Below are positions 36,276 to 44,493 of a stretch of DNA of 64,000 nt, in pieces. Source of the stretch: a delta proteobacterium NaphS2 (GTDB lineage: Bacteria; Desulfobacterota; DSM-4660; Desulfatiglandales; Desulfatiglandaceae); contig ADZZ01000278.1 of NCBI GenBank assembly GCA_000179315.1, positions 62,001 to 126,000 on the forward strand, in the 5' to 3' direction. How positions within the stretch are numbered: position 1 is the stretch's first letter; each line of letters begins with the position of its first letter. Made by a program: the position numbers and the translations under genes. Under the pieces are notes generated by a model. That model did not search any database, had not been told where the DNA came from, and worked only from the letters and a program-made list of their open reading frames with translations.

Positions 36276-36779
36276 CTACTTGGATTCATTAATTTCAATG
36301 CTTTCCAGAAGAGAGCTCCCTTCGGCAAAGGCCGCGCACCGGTTGTAGAGCCGCACGCTTTTTTGAACCATTCCGGAAAAATAGTCCCGACTGTCCGAGG
36401 GTTCCAAAGGAGCTTCTTTAAGTGCCTCCTTGGTGAGGCTCAAGATGGCCCCGTGACAGCACTCTTCAGCCATGTAGGCCAGTTCCGCGCAGGCCGGGTC
36501 ATCGCCCATGAGACCCTTGATGATTTTGAGCAGCCCCGGGCCGATACGTACACCCAGCAAGTTTTGAAGCCTCTCTTGGGCCTCCGCCATGCCTCCTATG
36601 AGACAGTGGTCCGTTCGGCTTTCTATGGACATGATTTCAAGATCGGGCAGTGTGGCCTGAATTTGTACCCGTGCATCCAGAAGATTGTCCGTTACCCGGC
36701 AGGTGCAGGTCATGCGCCCGTCTGAAGATTCCTCAACAGTCGTGCACCGGCTTCGTGAAAATGAAATTAAATGGGCCAT
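36276..36779 (-). CDS. DUF2889-like protein
   Basis: A 167-residue protein with the DUF2889 pattern in its second half: LLGVRIGPGLLKIIKGLMGDDPACAELAYMAEECCHGAIL. It resembles the N-terminal domain of the PHP fusion downstream, so the operon carries two copies of this domain, one free and one fused. AGGAGGT lies nine bases before the ATG. Function unknown. Confidence 0.65.
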   Translation of the reverse strand: MAHLISFSRSRCTTVEESSDGRMTCTCRVTDNLLDARVQIQATLPDLEIMSIESRTDHCLIGGMAEAQERLQNLLGVRIGPGLLKIIKGLMGDDPACAELAYMAEECCHGAILSLTKEALKEAPLEPSDSRDYFSGMVQKSVRLYNRCAAFAEGSSLLESIEINESK

Positions 36780-37295
36780 TGAATCGCCACCTCCTCATCA
36801 TTAATCAGACTCGTCGGGATATTAATGCGGCAGTGATCATCTCTGATCGACTGCTTTCTTCACAAGGGCAACATATACCGAAGTTTATTTAGGGTCCAGT
36901 TTAAAAATGCTTGATGTATTGATGACGCAAGCATGAAGTTGGCCGGAGAAGATGCCCAATGGTGGCCATTTTCTTATTATGTCGGGTCATAACATATTGT
37001 TCAAAATCCAAAACGGAAAATTAAGCGTCCCCATCTTTCATGATAAATGTCCTCCCATCATTCCATATGGAATTCTTTAGGAATTTGATTGACATTCAGC
37101 CCATCTGAAAATATTCTGAATTTCTCCGAAAGAGTTTCCGGTCTTCTGATTCATTTGAGTGTAGCCTTTTCTGGTAACTGGGCCTTAGCGATATAAGTTA
37201 TTGAATTCAAAATAAATTAAATCGCTGAACATTCTCTTCTTCGCAAATTAGGCTATTGGTGAAAAAAGTAGCCAATATCTTGAGCGGGGGGGAAA
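36780..37295. other. 516-base non-coding stretch between divergent gene blocks
   Basis: No supported open frame. It separates the leftward DUF2889 operon from the rightward block and must hold the leftward promoter. The last part (about 37250-37280) contains a short inverted word pair GGCTATTGG / TAGCCAATA just before the transposase remnant, possibly an element end. Confidence 0.4.
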
Positions 37296-37580
37296 ATGCC
37301 AGCGTATTCAATGGAAGAAAGTCTACTTGAAGGTCATGCGGAACTCAAAGAACTTTTTGAATTTGTTGAGGATAATGCTGCATCCATGGATGCATACACT
37401 ATGGAGCAGAAGATCTTTTTCAAAATTCTTGCAATTGGTCTGTCTGCCATGAAAGGCTATTTTGCCCAGAAAGGTACGGGCGACGTGGGAGATTTTCTTG
37501 AGTTGGATGATGGAACCGTATTGAAAAGGCAGAAGTCCACTTCTGACAGAAATTACCTTTCGGTCTTTGGCAAATTTTGA
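37296..37580 (+). pseudogene. Truncated ISKra4-like transposase N-terminus
   Basis: A 94-residue frame: GHAELKELFEFVEDNA, then MKGYFAQKGTGDVGDFLELDDGTVLKR, then YLSVFGKF and a stop. The KGTGDVG and DGTVLKR blocks match the start of ISKra4-family transposases, which run to about 400 residues. The rest is gone, and the next gene begins 10 bases later. Confidence 0.65.
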
Positions 37581-37589
37581 TTTAATAAT

Positions 37590-38714
37590 ATGAAATCTGA
37601 ACAATATCTGAAACATGCACCGACGCGGGATGTGGTGTTTGTTCTGGGTGCGGGTGCTTCCTACGGAGACGGCGTTCCCCTTCAACGGGATATTCTTCCC
37701 GTGCTTCTGGACGGCAGATTACCGCATTTGCAGGATTCCGTGATGGGTCGGCAGGTCAGGGAATTCATAGAGGCCAATTTTTACGTGAATGCCGGGAAAG
37801 GGGAATTCCCGAAACTGGAAGCGGTGTTCGGTTTCCTTGACTATTTCATTGCTCAGCGTGAAAGTCTCAACGCGCGATACACCTATGAGGAAATCGTGCT
37901 GATCAAGGAAAACCTGATCAAAATTATCCACTATGTTGTCGATGAACGATCAAATCGGGAGAGCCCGTTTTACCACCTTTTTTGGGAGGCCATAGCGCGC
38001 TACAACCGGAACGTATCCATCATTACCCTCAATTATGACACCTTGCTGGAACAGGCTTTTGCCCCCCTCTATCCGGGAACAGGGTATATCGACTATTGCA
38101 TTCATCTCATGAACTACGATAAACATGACGCCTTGCGGGAGTTCCAATTCTGGATCAACCCCAGAGAGCCCGTTTTGGCTGCGCCCCACGAAAATCCCGC
38201 TTCCTTCAAAATCATCAAACTGCACGGCAGCCTGAACTGGAAGTACTGCAACTGCTGCAACCAGGCACTGTTAACCACCTGGGACCGAAGCATCGATCTC
38301 GACAGCGGAAGTTTTGTAGGCTATACACAGCCGGAACAAAAAGCTTACGATTACATGTGTCCTTTGGACGGAACCGACTTTCAAACCCTCATCCTGCCGC
38401 CCTCCTACGTAAAGATCTTGGACAATCCGGTCATCAGCCAGCTTTTCAGCGAAGCTTCCCGGGAAATACGCGCCACCCGCCGAATCGTCTTTATCGGTTA
38501 TTCCCTTTCGGACGGTGATGTACACATCAAAGCGCTCTTCAAGAAACACCTTCGGCCGGATGTGGATCTGGTGGCCATTAATCCCAAGGCATCGGTAAGC
38601 GTCAGGCACCGTTATTCGGCACTCTCCCGCAATACGCGATTCCGCCGGATGACCTTTGAAGATCTGGTCCAAAACGAGGCCTTCATGAGGGAGTTGCTGA
38701 TTGAAGCGCCATAA
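37590..38714 (+). CDS. SIR2-like NAD-binding protein
   Basis: A 374-residue protein with a SIR2-like fold: GAGASYGDGVPL near residue 22, TLNYDTLLEQ with the conserved Asn and Asp, KLHGSLNW with the histidine, CNCCNQ between, and FIGYSLSDGDVHIKALF near the end. Members of the SIR2_2 group are often NADases in anti-phage systems. No second effector or sensor gene is adjacent, and no Shine-Dalgarno is visible. It directly follows a transposase fragment. A defence role is a plausible inference, not shown. Confidence 0.75.
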   Translation: MKSEQYLKHAPTRDVVFVLGAGASYGDGVPLQRDILPVLLDGRLPHLQDSVMGRQVREFIEANFYVNAGKGEFPKLEAVFGFLDYFIAQRESLNARYTYEEIVLIKENLIKIIHYVVDERSNRESPFYHLFWEAIARYNRNVSIITLNYDTLLEQAFAPLYPGTGYIDYCIHLMNYDKHDALREFQFWINPREPVLAAPHENPASFKIIKLHGSLNWKYCNCCNQALLTTWDRSIDLDSGSFVGYTQPEQKAYDYMCPLDGTDFQTLILPPSYVKILDNPVISQLFSEASREIRATRRIVFIGYSLSDGDVHIKALFKKHLRPDVDLVAINPKASVSVRHRYSALSRNTRFRRMTFEDLVQNEAFMRELLIEAP

Positions 38715-38771
38715 AGGGGCACAAGAAAAGCGCACCCTTATTTTATGAACGCGATTGAAAGGACGGTAGCC

Positions 38772-39368
38772 ATGAAAAAAGGACTCATTTTTGTGACAGC
38801 CCTCTGCATTCTTTTTGGACTGTATCCCGGCGCTATTTCGGCCGGAGGATACCCTGAAAAAGGCGGCACGCTGCCCCCGGTTATACTGCCTGTACCCGAA
38901 AACCATGCCCACAAGGCATACCTAAGTCTTTCCGGGGGGAAGACCTTTGTATTCAAGGACATTAAGGCGAAAGTATTGATGGTTGAGATTTTCAGCATGT
39001 ACTGCCCCCACTGCCAGGTGGAAGCGCCGGCTGTCAATCGCCTCTATCAAAAAATCGAGGCCGACCCTCACTTGAAGCAAAACATTCGACTCATCGGCAT
39101 CGGTGTGGGAAATTCCGCCTTCGAGGTGAACACATTCAGGAAGAAATACGCCATTCCCTTTCCCCTTTTTCCGGACCCGGATTTCAAAATTTACAGTGCT
39201 CTTGGGAAGGTTCGAACACCCTTTTTTATTGGGATAAAAAGTGAAAACAAAGGGATGGAAAGGATTTTTTTGGTACATTTGGGGGGATTTGGAAGTGTGG
39301 ATGAATTCCTCCAACGGATTGCTCAAGAATCCGGCCTGGACGAAAGCATGAAAAATGGAGAGAATTGA
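38772..39368 (+). CDS. Exported TlpA-like thioredoxin-fold protein
   Basis: About 198 residues. The ATG at 38772 begins a signal peptide (KKGLIFVTALCILFGLYPGAISAGG) and is preceded by AAAGGA; the frame's first ATG at 38745 would lack this. The mature protein has a redox motif MYCPHCQVEAP (CPHC) in a TlpA/AhpC-type fold. It would act in the periplasm, reducing or isomerising cysteines. It is coupled to a second thioredoxin-fold gene by a one-base overlap (TGATG). Confidence 0.8.
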   Translation: MKKGLIFVTALCILFGLYPGAISAGGYPEKGGTLPPVILPVPENHAHKAYLSLSGGKTFVFKDIKAKVLMVEIFSMYCPHCQVEAPAVNRLYQKIEADPHLKQNIRLIGIGVGNSAFEVNTFRKKYAIPFPLFPDPDFKIYSALGKVRTPFFIGIKSENKGMERIFLVHLGGFGSVDEFLQRIAQESGLDESMKNGEN

Positions 39369-39964
39369 TGAAAAGACTTCTATTATTGCTGCTCCCGGGA
39401 TGGCTCATGGTGCTTTTGCTGACAGCCGTTGTTTATGGACAGTCTGCCGCATTCAAAGAAAACATCTACGATCCCGGCATATTAAAGCCCGTTGACAGTC
39501 AATTGAAAGTCAGTGTGGGGGATATGTCGCCGGATTTTACACTTCCCTCGGTATTCGGTGAACCGGTTACCCTGTCTTCATTTCGAACAAAAAAGAACGT
39601 GGTGCTCTCATTTGTTCCCGCCGCCTGGACGCCGGTCTGCTCGGACCAGTGGCCCGGGTACAATATTGCCCAAGAACTCTTTGCGCAAAACGATGCCGTC
39701 CTTCTAGGGATATCCGTTGACAATATTCCGACCCTTTTTGCCTGGACGAACCAGATGGGAAAATTATGGTTTCCCGTGCTGTCGGACTTCTGGCCCCACG
39801 GCGCCGTGGCAAAACGGTACGGCGTTTTACGTTCCGACGGTGTTTCTGAAAGGGCATTGTTTATCATCGACAAAAAGGGGATCATTCGCTATATTAATGT
39901 TAACGATATCAACAAACGGCCGCCTTTGGAAGATCTCATGAAAGCGCTGGGTAAGCTTCAGTAG
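39368..39964 (+). CDS. Exported peroxiredoxin (AhpC/TSA family)
   Basis: About 198 residues with a signal peptide (KRLLLLLLPGWLMVLLLTAVVYG), then VGDMSPDFTLPSVFGEP and the peroxidatic-type motif AAWTPVCSDQWPGY with a single catalytic cysteine, then GISVDNIPT and FIIDKKGIIRYI. It would detoxify peroxides in the periplasm. Its ATG overlaps the stop of the upstream CPHC protein, so the two probably work together, the first reducing the second; that is inference. Confidence 0.82.
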   Translation: MKRLLLLLLPGWLMVLLLTAVVYGQSAAFKENIYDPGILKPVDSQLKVSVGDMSPDFTLPSVFGEPVTLSSFRTKKNVVLSFVPAAWTPVCSDQWPGYNIAQELFAQNDAVLLGISVDNIPTLFAWTNQMGKLWFPVLSDFWPHGAVAKRYGVLRSDGVSERALFIIDKKGIIRYINVNDINKRPPLEDLMKALGKLQ

Positions 39965-40074
39965 CAGAGATACGGGCAAAGGGCTTATTTCACGCAGGTG
40001 TACCGGGTGGTCCCGCAGTGCCGGGATAAATTGAACATCGTGCCTTCTTAAAGCCAAAGGAACAGGGAGTCAAC

Positions 40075-40410
40075 ATGAACGTCTACCAGGAAATATTTGA
40101 GTTTGCCGCATCCGCGGGCGCTCTTGAAGGTTATGTCTTTAAAAAAGAAAATGTACCCTCAAAAGAATTTGATGACTGGATTTACAATCTGTTGAAACAA
40201 TATGAAACCTTTCCGCCTGATATCAGGGAACATTTTCAAGAATCCCTGGATCGCACTTTCGGCCGGGCCGTTCATTCCCTCGCTCCTTTATTGGGATCGA
40301 ACCACCCACATGTGGTTGCTCTTAGATCCATGATCAAAGGTGAAATGCCCGCCTCCTCCCATGATTTCGATCGTGAAAAAGAGGAGAAAGCCACCAAATT
40401 CGGGGATTGA
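40075..40410 (+). CDS. Small protein of unknown function
   Basis: A 111-residue mostly helical, charged protein (begins MNVYQEIFEFAASAGALEGYVF). No signal peptide or membrane helix. A clear AGGAACAGGGAG precedes the ATG. The middle, FPPDIREHFQESLDRTFGRAVHSLAPLLG, may form two helices. Not recognised. It sits between the redox pair and an ADP-ribosylglycohydrolase homologue, all rightward. Confidence 0.6.
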   Translation: MNVYQEIFEFAASAGALEGYVFKKENVPSKEFDDWIYNLLKQYETFPPDIREHFQESLDRTFGRAVHSLAPLLGSNHPHVVALRSMIKGEMPASSHDFDREKEEKATKFGD

Positions 40411-40513
40411 AATCCCAACCCGTTCCTTTAAATTTCATTTGACAAAATCCCGCAACGATGGTTCACTTGAACTAAGAAAATCAGTGCCCATTTACGGAAT
40501 CGGAGGATCTTGG

Positions 40514-41419
40514 ATGGAAAATCGGGCAGTTACCATGGTGATGGCTTCATTTGCAGCTGATTCTCTTGCGCTTGGCGCCCACTGGGTTTACGATACCCAG
40601 GCCATTGAGACCCATTTGGGAAGGGTGAAAACCCTCTTAACCCCACAGCCTAACAGTTTTCATGCCACAAAATCACTGGGAGATTTCACCCATTATGGGG
40701 ACCAGATGTTCGTGCTTCTGGAATCCCTGGCAGCGGAAAAGGGGTTCTCCCTTGATGATTTCTCAACCAGGTGGAGAGCTCTTTTTAAGAATTACAGCGG
40801 ATATGTGGACGAAGCCACCAAGCGAACACTGGCAGGATATGCGTCGGGCAAGGGGCCCGTGGACGCAGGGTCACCGTCTGACGAGCTGGCCGGCGCCGCC
40901 CGCATCGCACCACTGGTGTACTGTTACTCAGACCACCTGGAAAATCTGATGGAAGCGGTTCAGGCCCAGACAAAGATGACGCACTCCGATCCTCTCACGA
41001 TAGAAGTTGCCGTTTTTTTTGCAGAGGTCACCTTCAGAATTTTGGGGGGGGTGTCCCCCATCAAGGCCATTAAAGAAGTCACCGAGGAAAGCTTTTCCGA
41101 TTCCAGACTCGCCCAATGGGTGAACACGGGGCTTCAGACAGCTTCAGATGATTCCGTTCAAGTCATCACCCGATTAGGGCAGTCCTGCCATACCCCTGAA
41201 GCTTTTCCCGGGGTCATTCATCTGATTTCCAAATACGAAAGCGATCTGAAAGAAGCCCTGATCCAATCCGTCATGGCGGGAGGTGACAGTGCCGCCCGGG
41301 GCATGATGACAGGAATGGTGCTGGGCGCTTTTGCGGGTGCCGGAGGTCTTCCCGAAGATTGGGTTTCCCCTTTGAACAAGGGACGGCAGATTACTGAATT
41401 GTTAAATCAACTTCGTTAA
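40514..41419 (+). CDS. ADP-ribosylglycohydrolase-family protein with an altered metal site
   Basis: About 301 residues. FAADSLALGAHWVYD, HYGDQMFVLLESL and GYVDEATKRTL match the helical fold of the ADP-ribosylglycohydrolase family. The C-terminal metal-binding stretch, normally GGDTDT, reads GGDSAARGMMTGMVLGAFAG, losing the second aspartate. It may bind without cleaving, or act on another substrate. GGAGGATC precedes the ATG; an open frame from 40340 overlaps the small gene and is not used. Confidence 0.75.
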   Translation: MENRAVTMVMASFAADSLALGAHWVYDTQAIETHLGRVKTLLTPQPNSFHATKSLGDFTHYGDQMFVLLESLAAEKGFSLDDFSTRWRALFKNYSGYVDEATKRTLAGYASGKGPVDAGSPSDELAGAARIAPLVYCYSDHLENLMEAVQAQTKMTHSDPLTIEVAVFFAEVTFRILGGVSPIKAIKEVTEESFSDSRLAQWVNTGLQTASDDSVQVITRLGQSCHTPEAFPGVIHLISKYESDLKEALIQSVMAGGDSAARGMMTGMVLGAFAGAGGLPEDWVSPLNKGRQITELLNQLR

Positions 41420-41580
41420 CACTACCAACCCTCATGCCCGTTCGGGCAAAACGAAAGACAAGGTTGGGGGATTTACCCCCTGGTTCTCAATGTCGCCAAC
41501 TTCCAATTAACTTGCTGATTCGTCATGGATATTTTGCTGCAACTCGTTATTCTTACAGTATTTTCAGAAAGGAGGGCGCC

Positions 41581-42126
41581 ATGAAAAAGGAATTGATGAA
41601 TTATGAAGCGATCTTGAAGGTGACAAGGGACATAGCTCAGACGCGGGATCCCGAAGAGGTGGCCCTGTTAACGGTGGAAAGTGTAAAACGGGCTTTGGGG
41701 GCCAAGGGATGTGCATTGCTCCTTTTCAACCGCAAATCCGGAGAGCTGGAAGTTGCCGCGTCTTTCGGATTAAGCGATGAATACCTCAACAAAGGCCCGC
41801 TCAGCGCCATGAAGTCCATTGCCGGATCCCTGGAGGATGGTCCCGTTGCCATCACGGACGTTACTGACGATCCGCGCATTCAGTATCCGGAAGCGGCCGG
41901 TAAGGAAGGAATTGCTTCAATTTTATCGGTCCCCATTATCGTGGGGAAAAACCCTATCGGTGCATTGCGGGTTTATTCAGCAGAGCCCTGGGAGGCAACA
42001 TTGGAGGATGTAAACCTGGTTCAGGCCCTGGCACAGATCTCCGGCATGGGACTGGAGCTGGCTCGACTCTACAAAGGACTCAAGAGCAGCATTGAAATCC
42101 TGAAATCAAAACGTGGTTCCAAATAA
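41581..42126 (+). CDS. GAF-domain protein
   Basis: About 181 residues: a helix (NYEAILKVTRDIAQTRDPEEVALLTVESVKRALGAKGCALLLFN), then a GAF domain ending with SVPIIVGKNPIGALRVYSAEPWEATLEDVNLVQALA. No kinase or DNA-binding domain is attached. It probably senses a small ligand or redox state. AAAGGAGGG precedes the ATG. It ends the rightward block before an intrinsic terminator. Confidence 0.75.
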   Translation: MKKELMNYEAILKVTRDIAQTRDPEEVALLTVESVKRALGAKGCALLLFNRKSGELEVAASFGLSDEYLNKGPLSAMKSIAGSLEDGPVAITDVTDDPRIQYPEAAGKEGIASILSVPIIVGKNPIGALRVYSAEPWEATLEDVNLVQALAQISGMGLELARLYKGLKSSIEILKSKRGSK

Positions 42127-42156
42127 GCAACAATCAGTGTTTTTGTCATTAACCGT

Positions 42157-42197
42157 TTGCAGCGAGAGCCTATGACGCTCCCGTTGCAAGCGTTTTT
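42157..42197 (+). terminator. Intrinsic terminator after the GAF gene
   Basis: A hairpin with arms TTGCAGCGAGAGC and GCTCCCGTTGCAA (G-U pairs at two places) is followed within 3 bases by a run of six T. It is placed 30 bases after the GAF stop and would end the rightward transcript. Confidence 0.8.
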
Positions 42198-42357
42198 TCA
42201 TGTTTCATCCCCTTAATTCCCTTCAAGAGTTCTTTTTCCTGCAAAGGAATGCCTGCCTGTGGCGTATGCAACATCTTTTTTAGGAATTGCAAATATCGCC
42301 AACTGAGGTTAAAGTAGCCTATTTTATCAACCATGGCGAAAAAAGGAGGAAAATCAC

Positions 42358-43530
42358 ATGCGAAAAGGATGGCTTCTGACCGGATTATTTCTCGTTACGA
42401 TCTTTGTGCTCCTGCCCAATGCCTGGAGCAAAAATGACACCATCAAGATTGGTATCAACGCACCCCTGACCGGCGACATCCCAAAGGTGGGTGAAGGGAC
42501 GAAGTTTACGGCTCAAATGTGGCTGGAGGACCTGAACGCCACTGGCGGACTGGATGTGGGTGGAAAGAAATATCCCGTGGAACTGGTGATAGAGGACAAT
42601 GAATCCAAGGCTGAATCGGCGGTCAAAGCCAATACCAAGATGATCACCGACGATGAAGTCCTGGCCATTGTGGGTCCCCAGGCCTCTGCCCAGGCCGTGC
42701 CTGCCGGTGAAGTGGCCGACAACTGGCAAACGCCCATGATCAGCCCCTGGTCCACCAATCCCAGCACCACCAGCGGCCGTCCCTTTGTGTTCAGGGCCTG
42801 CTTTCTGGATCCTTTTCAGGGACCCGTAATTGCGAATTTCGTTACGAAAGAATTCGGATTTAAAAAGGCGGCGGTGCTCTACGATGTGGCCAGCGACTAC
42901 CCCAAGGGGCTGGCGGAATATTTCAAAAAGGCCTGGGAAAAACTTCATGGACCGGGCTCCGTTGTCGCCTTTGAAAGTTTTACCACCAAGGATGCGGATT
43001 TCAGCTCCCAGCTCACCAAAATTATTCAGTCGGGCGCACAATTCCTCTTTACGCCTCAATATTACAACGAGGTGGCGCTGATCGTGCAGCAAGCCCACGA
43101 ACTGGGGTGGAACAAACCCATTGTGGGCAGCGACAGCTGGGGCTCTGCTGAAACGGTAAAGCTCTGCGGCAAGGACTGCTACGGTCTGTTCTTCAGTACC
43201 CACTATGCGGCTGCCGGGGCCAAGGGGGCCACCAAAGCATTTATTGACCGTTACCAAAAAAAATACGGCTATGTGCCGGATGACGTGGCCGCCCTCACCT
43301 GGGATGCGCTGGGCATTATAGCCGAAGCGATCCGCTCCTGCGGCAAAATCACCGGCAACCTGGAAAAGGATCGAAAGTGCGTGCGTGACGCCATTGCGCA
43401 CATCAAGGAATTTAAAGGTATTACCGGAAACATGACCTTTACCGAAGAAGGCGATCCGGTGAAATGCGCGGTAATTGTCAGGATCAGCGATACCGGTGCC
43501 TTTGAATTTTACAAGTCCGTATGTCCGTAA
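42358..43530 (+). CDS. livK: Branched-chain amino acid ABC transporter, substrate-binding protein
   Basis: A 390-residue LivK-type periplasmic protein with a signal peptide and the periplasmic-binding fold: IKIGINAPLTGDIPKVGEG, VIEDNESKAESAVKANTKMI, VGPQASAQAVPAGEV and an ALTWDALGIIAEAI near the C-terminus. AAAGGAGGAAA precedes the ATG. It opens a five-gene liv operon and binds branched-chain or related amino acids; exact specificity is unknown. Confidence 0.9.
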   Translation: MRKGWLLTGLFLVTIFVLLPNAWSKNDTIKIGINAPLTGDIPKVGEGTKFTAQMWLEDLNATGGLDVGGKKYPVELVIEDNESKAESAVKANTKMITDDEVLAIVGPQASAQAVPAGEVADNWQTPMISPWSTNPSTTSGRPFVFRACFLDPFQGPVIANFVTKEFGFKKAAVLYDVASDYPKGLAEYFKKAWEKLHGPGSVVAFESFTTKDADFSSQLTKIIQSGAQFLFTPQYYNEVALIVQQAHELGWNKPIVGSDSWGSAETVKLCGKDCYGLFFSTHYAAAGAKGATKAFIDRYQKKYGYVPDDVAALTWDALGIIAEAIRSCGKITGNLEKDRKCVRDAIAHIKEFKGITGNMTFTEEGDPVKCAVIVRISDTGAFEFYKSVCP

Positions 43531-43566
43531 TTTCGCAAGAGACGAAAGAAATGAGGAATTGTCCCG

Positions 43567-44490
43567 GTGACCTTTTTTTTCCAGAACCTGGTGAATGCCC
43601 TTCAATGGGGTAGCTTTTATGCCCTTATCGCGCTGGGGTATGCCATGGTCTACAGCATTCTGATGCTGTTTAATTTCGCCCATGGCGATATCTTCATGGT
43701 GGGTGCTTACATCGGGTTCGGCGTGGCCGCTTTGCTGGTGGCCCTGGCCAAGATGGGTGCTGTCGCCGCACCGGGGTGGCTGATCCTGGTGTTGACCATT
43801 ATCATCAGCATGTTTTTGACGTCCTTTCTGGGAATGCTGGTGGAACGGGTGGGGTATCGGCCCCTCCGGGAGGCGCCCAGAGCTTCCGCGGCCATCACCG
43901 GGTTAATGATCGGAATCATCCTGGAAACAGGGAACCTGATGCTCCTCGGGGCCCAGAGGGTGCGTTTTCCGCGGTTGATCGAGTCCGTCACATACGATAT
44001 GGGAGGCGTTTTTGTCACCAACAAAAAAATCATGATCGTGCTGGTCTCCATTGCCCTGATGGTGGCGCTGCACCAGTTTGTGAAACACAGCAAATGGGGC
44101 ATGGCCATGCGGGCCATGGCCTTTGATTACGCGGTGGTGCCCCTTATGGGCGTTTCCATCAACAAAGTGGCCCGGCTTACTTTTGCCATCGGAAGCGCCC
44201 TCGCGGCGGCGGCAGGCATTCTTTTCGGCATTGCATACCCGGTCCTGGACCCTTACATGGGGATCGTTTTTGGCTGGAAAGCCTTTGTAGCAGCCATTCT
44301 GGGTGGACGCGGCTCCATCATGGGCGCTGCCCTGGCAGGATTTCTCCTGGGGTTCATCGAAATATTCGTGGCCATGATTTTTCCTTCCACCCTGCGGGAT
44401 CTGATCGCATATTCCATCATCTTGTTAATTCTGGTCTTCAGGCCCCATGGATTTTTCGGAGAGTCTTACAGTGCCCGGCTCAGGTTGTAA
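43567..44490 (+). CDS. livH: Branched-chain amino acid ABC transporter permease LivH
   Basis: A 307-residue permease with eight or nine hydrophobic helices and the family stretch GLMIGIILETGNLMLLGAQ and VFGWKAFVAAILGGRGSIMGAALAGFLLG. It begins with GTG at 43567, with TGAGGA about 9 bases upstream. It forms the membrane channel together with LivM. Confidence 0.92.
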   Translation: MTFFFQNLVNALQWGSFYALIALGYAMVYSILMLFNFAHGDIFMVGAYIGFGVAALLVALAKMGAVAAPGWLILVLTIIISMFLTSFLGMLVERVGYRPLREAPRASAAITGLMIGIILETGNLMLLGAQRVRFPRLIESVTYDMGGVFVTNKKIMIVLVSIALMVALHQFVKHSKWGMAMRAMAFDYAVVPLMGVSINKVARLTFAIGSALAAAAGILFGIAYPVLDPYMGIVFGWKAFVAAILGGRGSIMGAALAGFLLGFIEIFVAMIFPSTLRDLIAYSIILLILVFRPHGFFGESYSARLRL

Positions 44491-44493
44491 CCA

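Noticed and set aside
42385-43683. A 432-residue antisense frame opposite livK
   Set aside because: It mirrors the coding strand of an intact livK and shows no domain, signal or start context.
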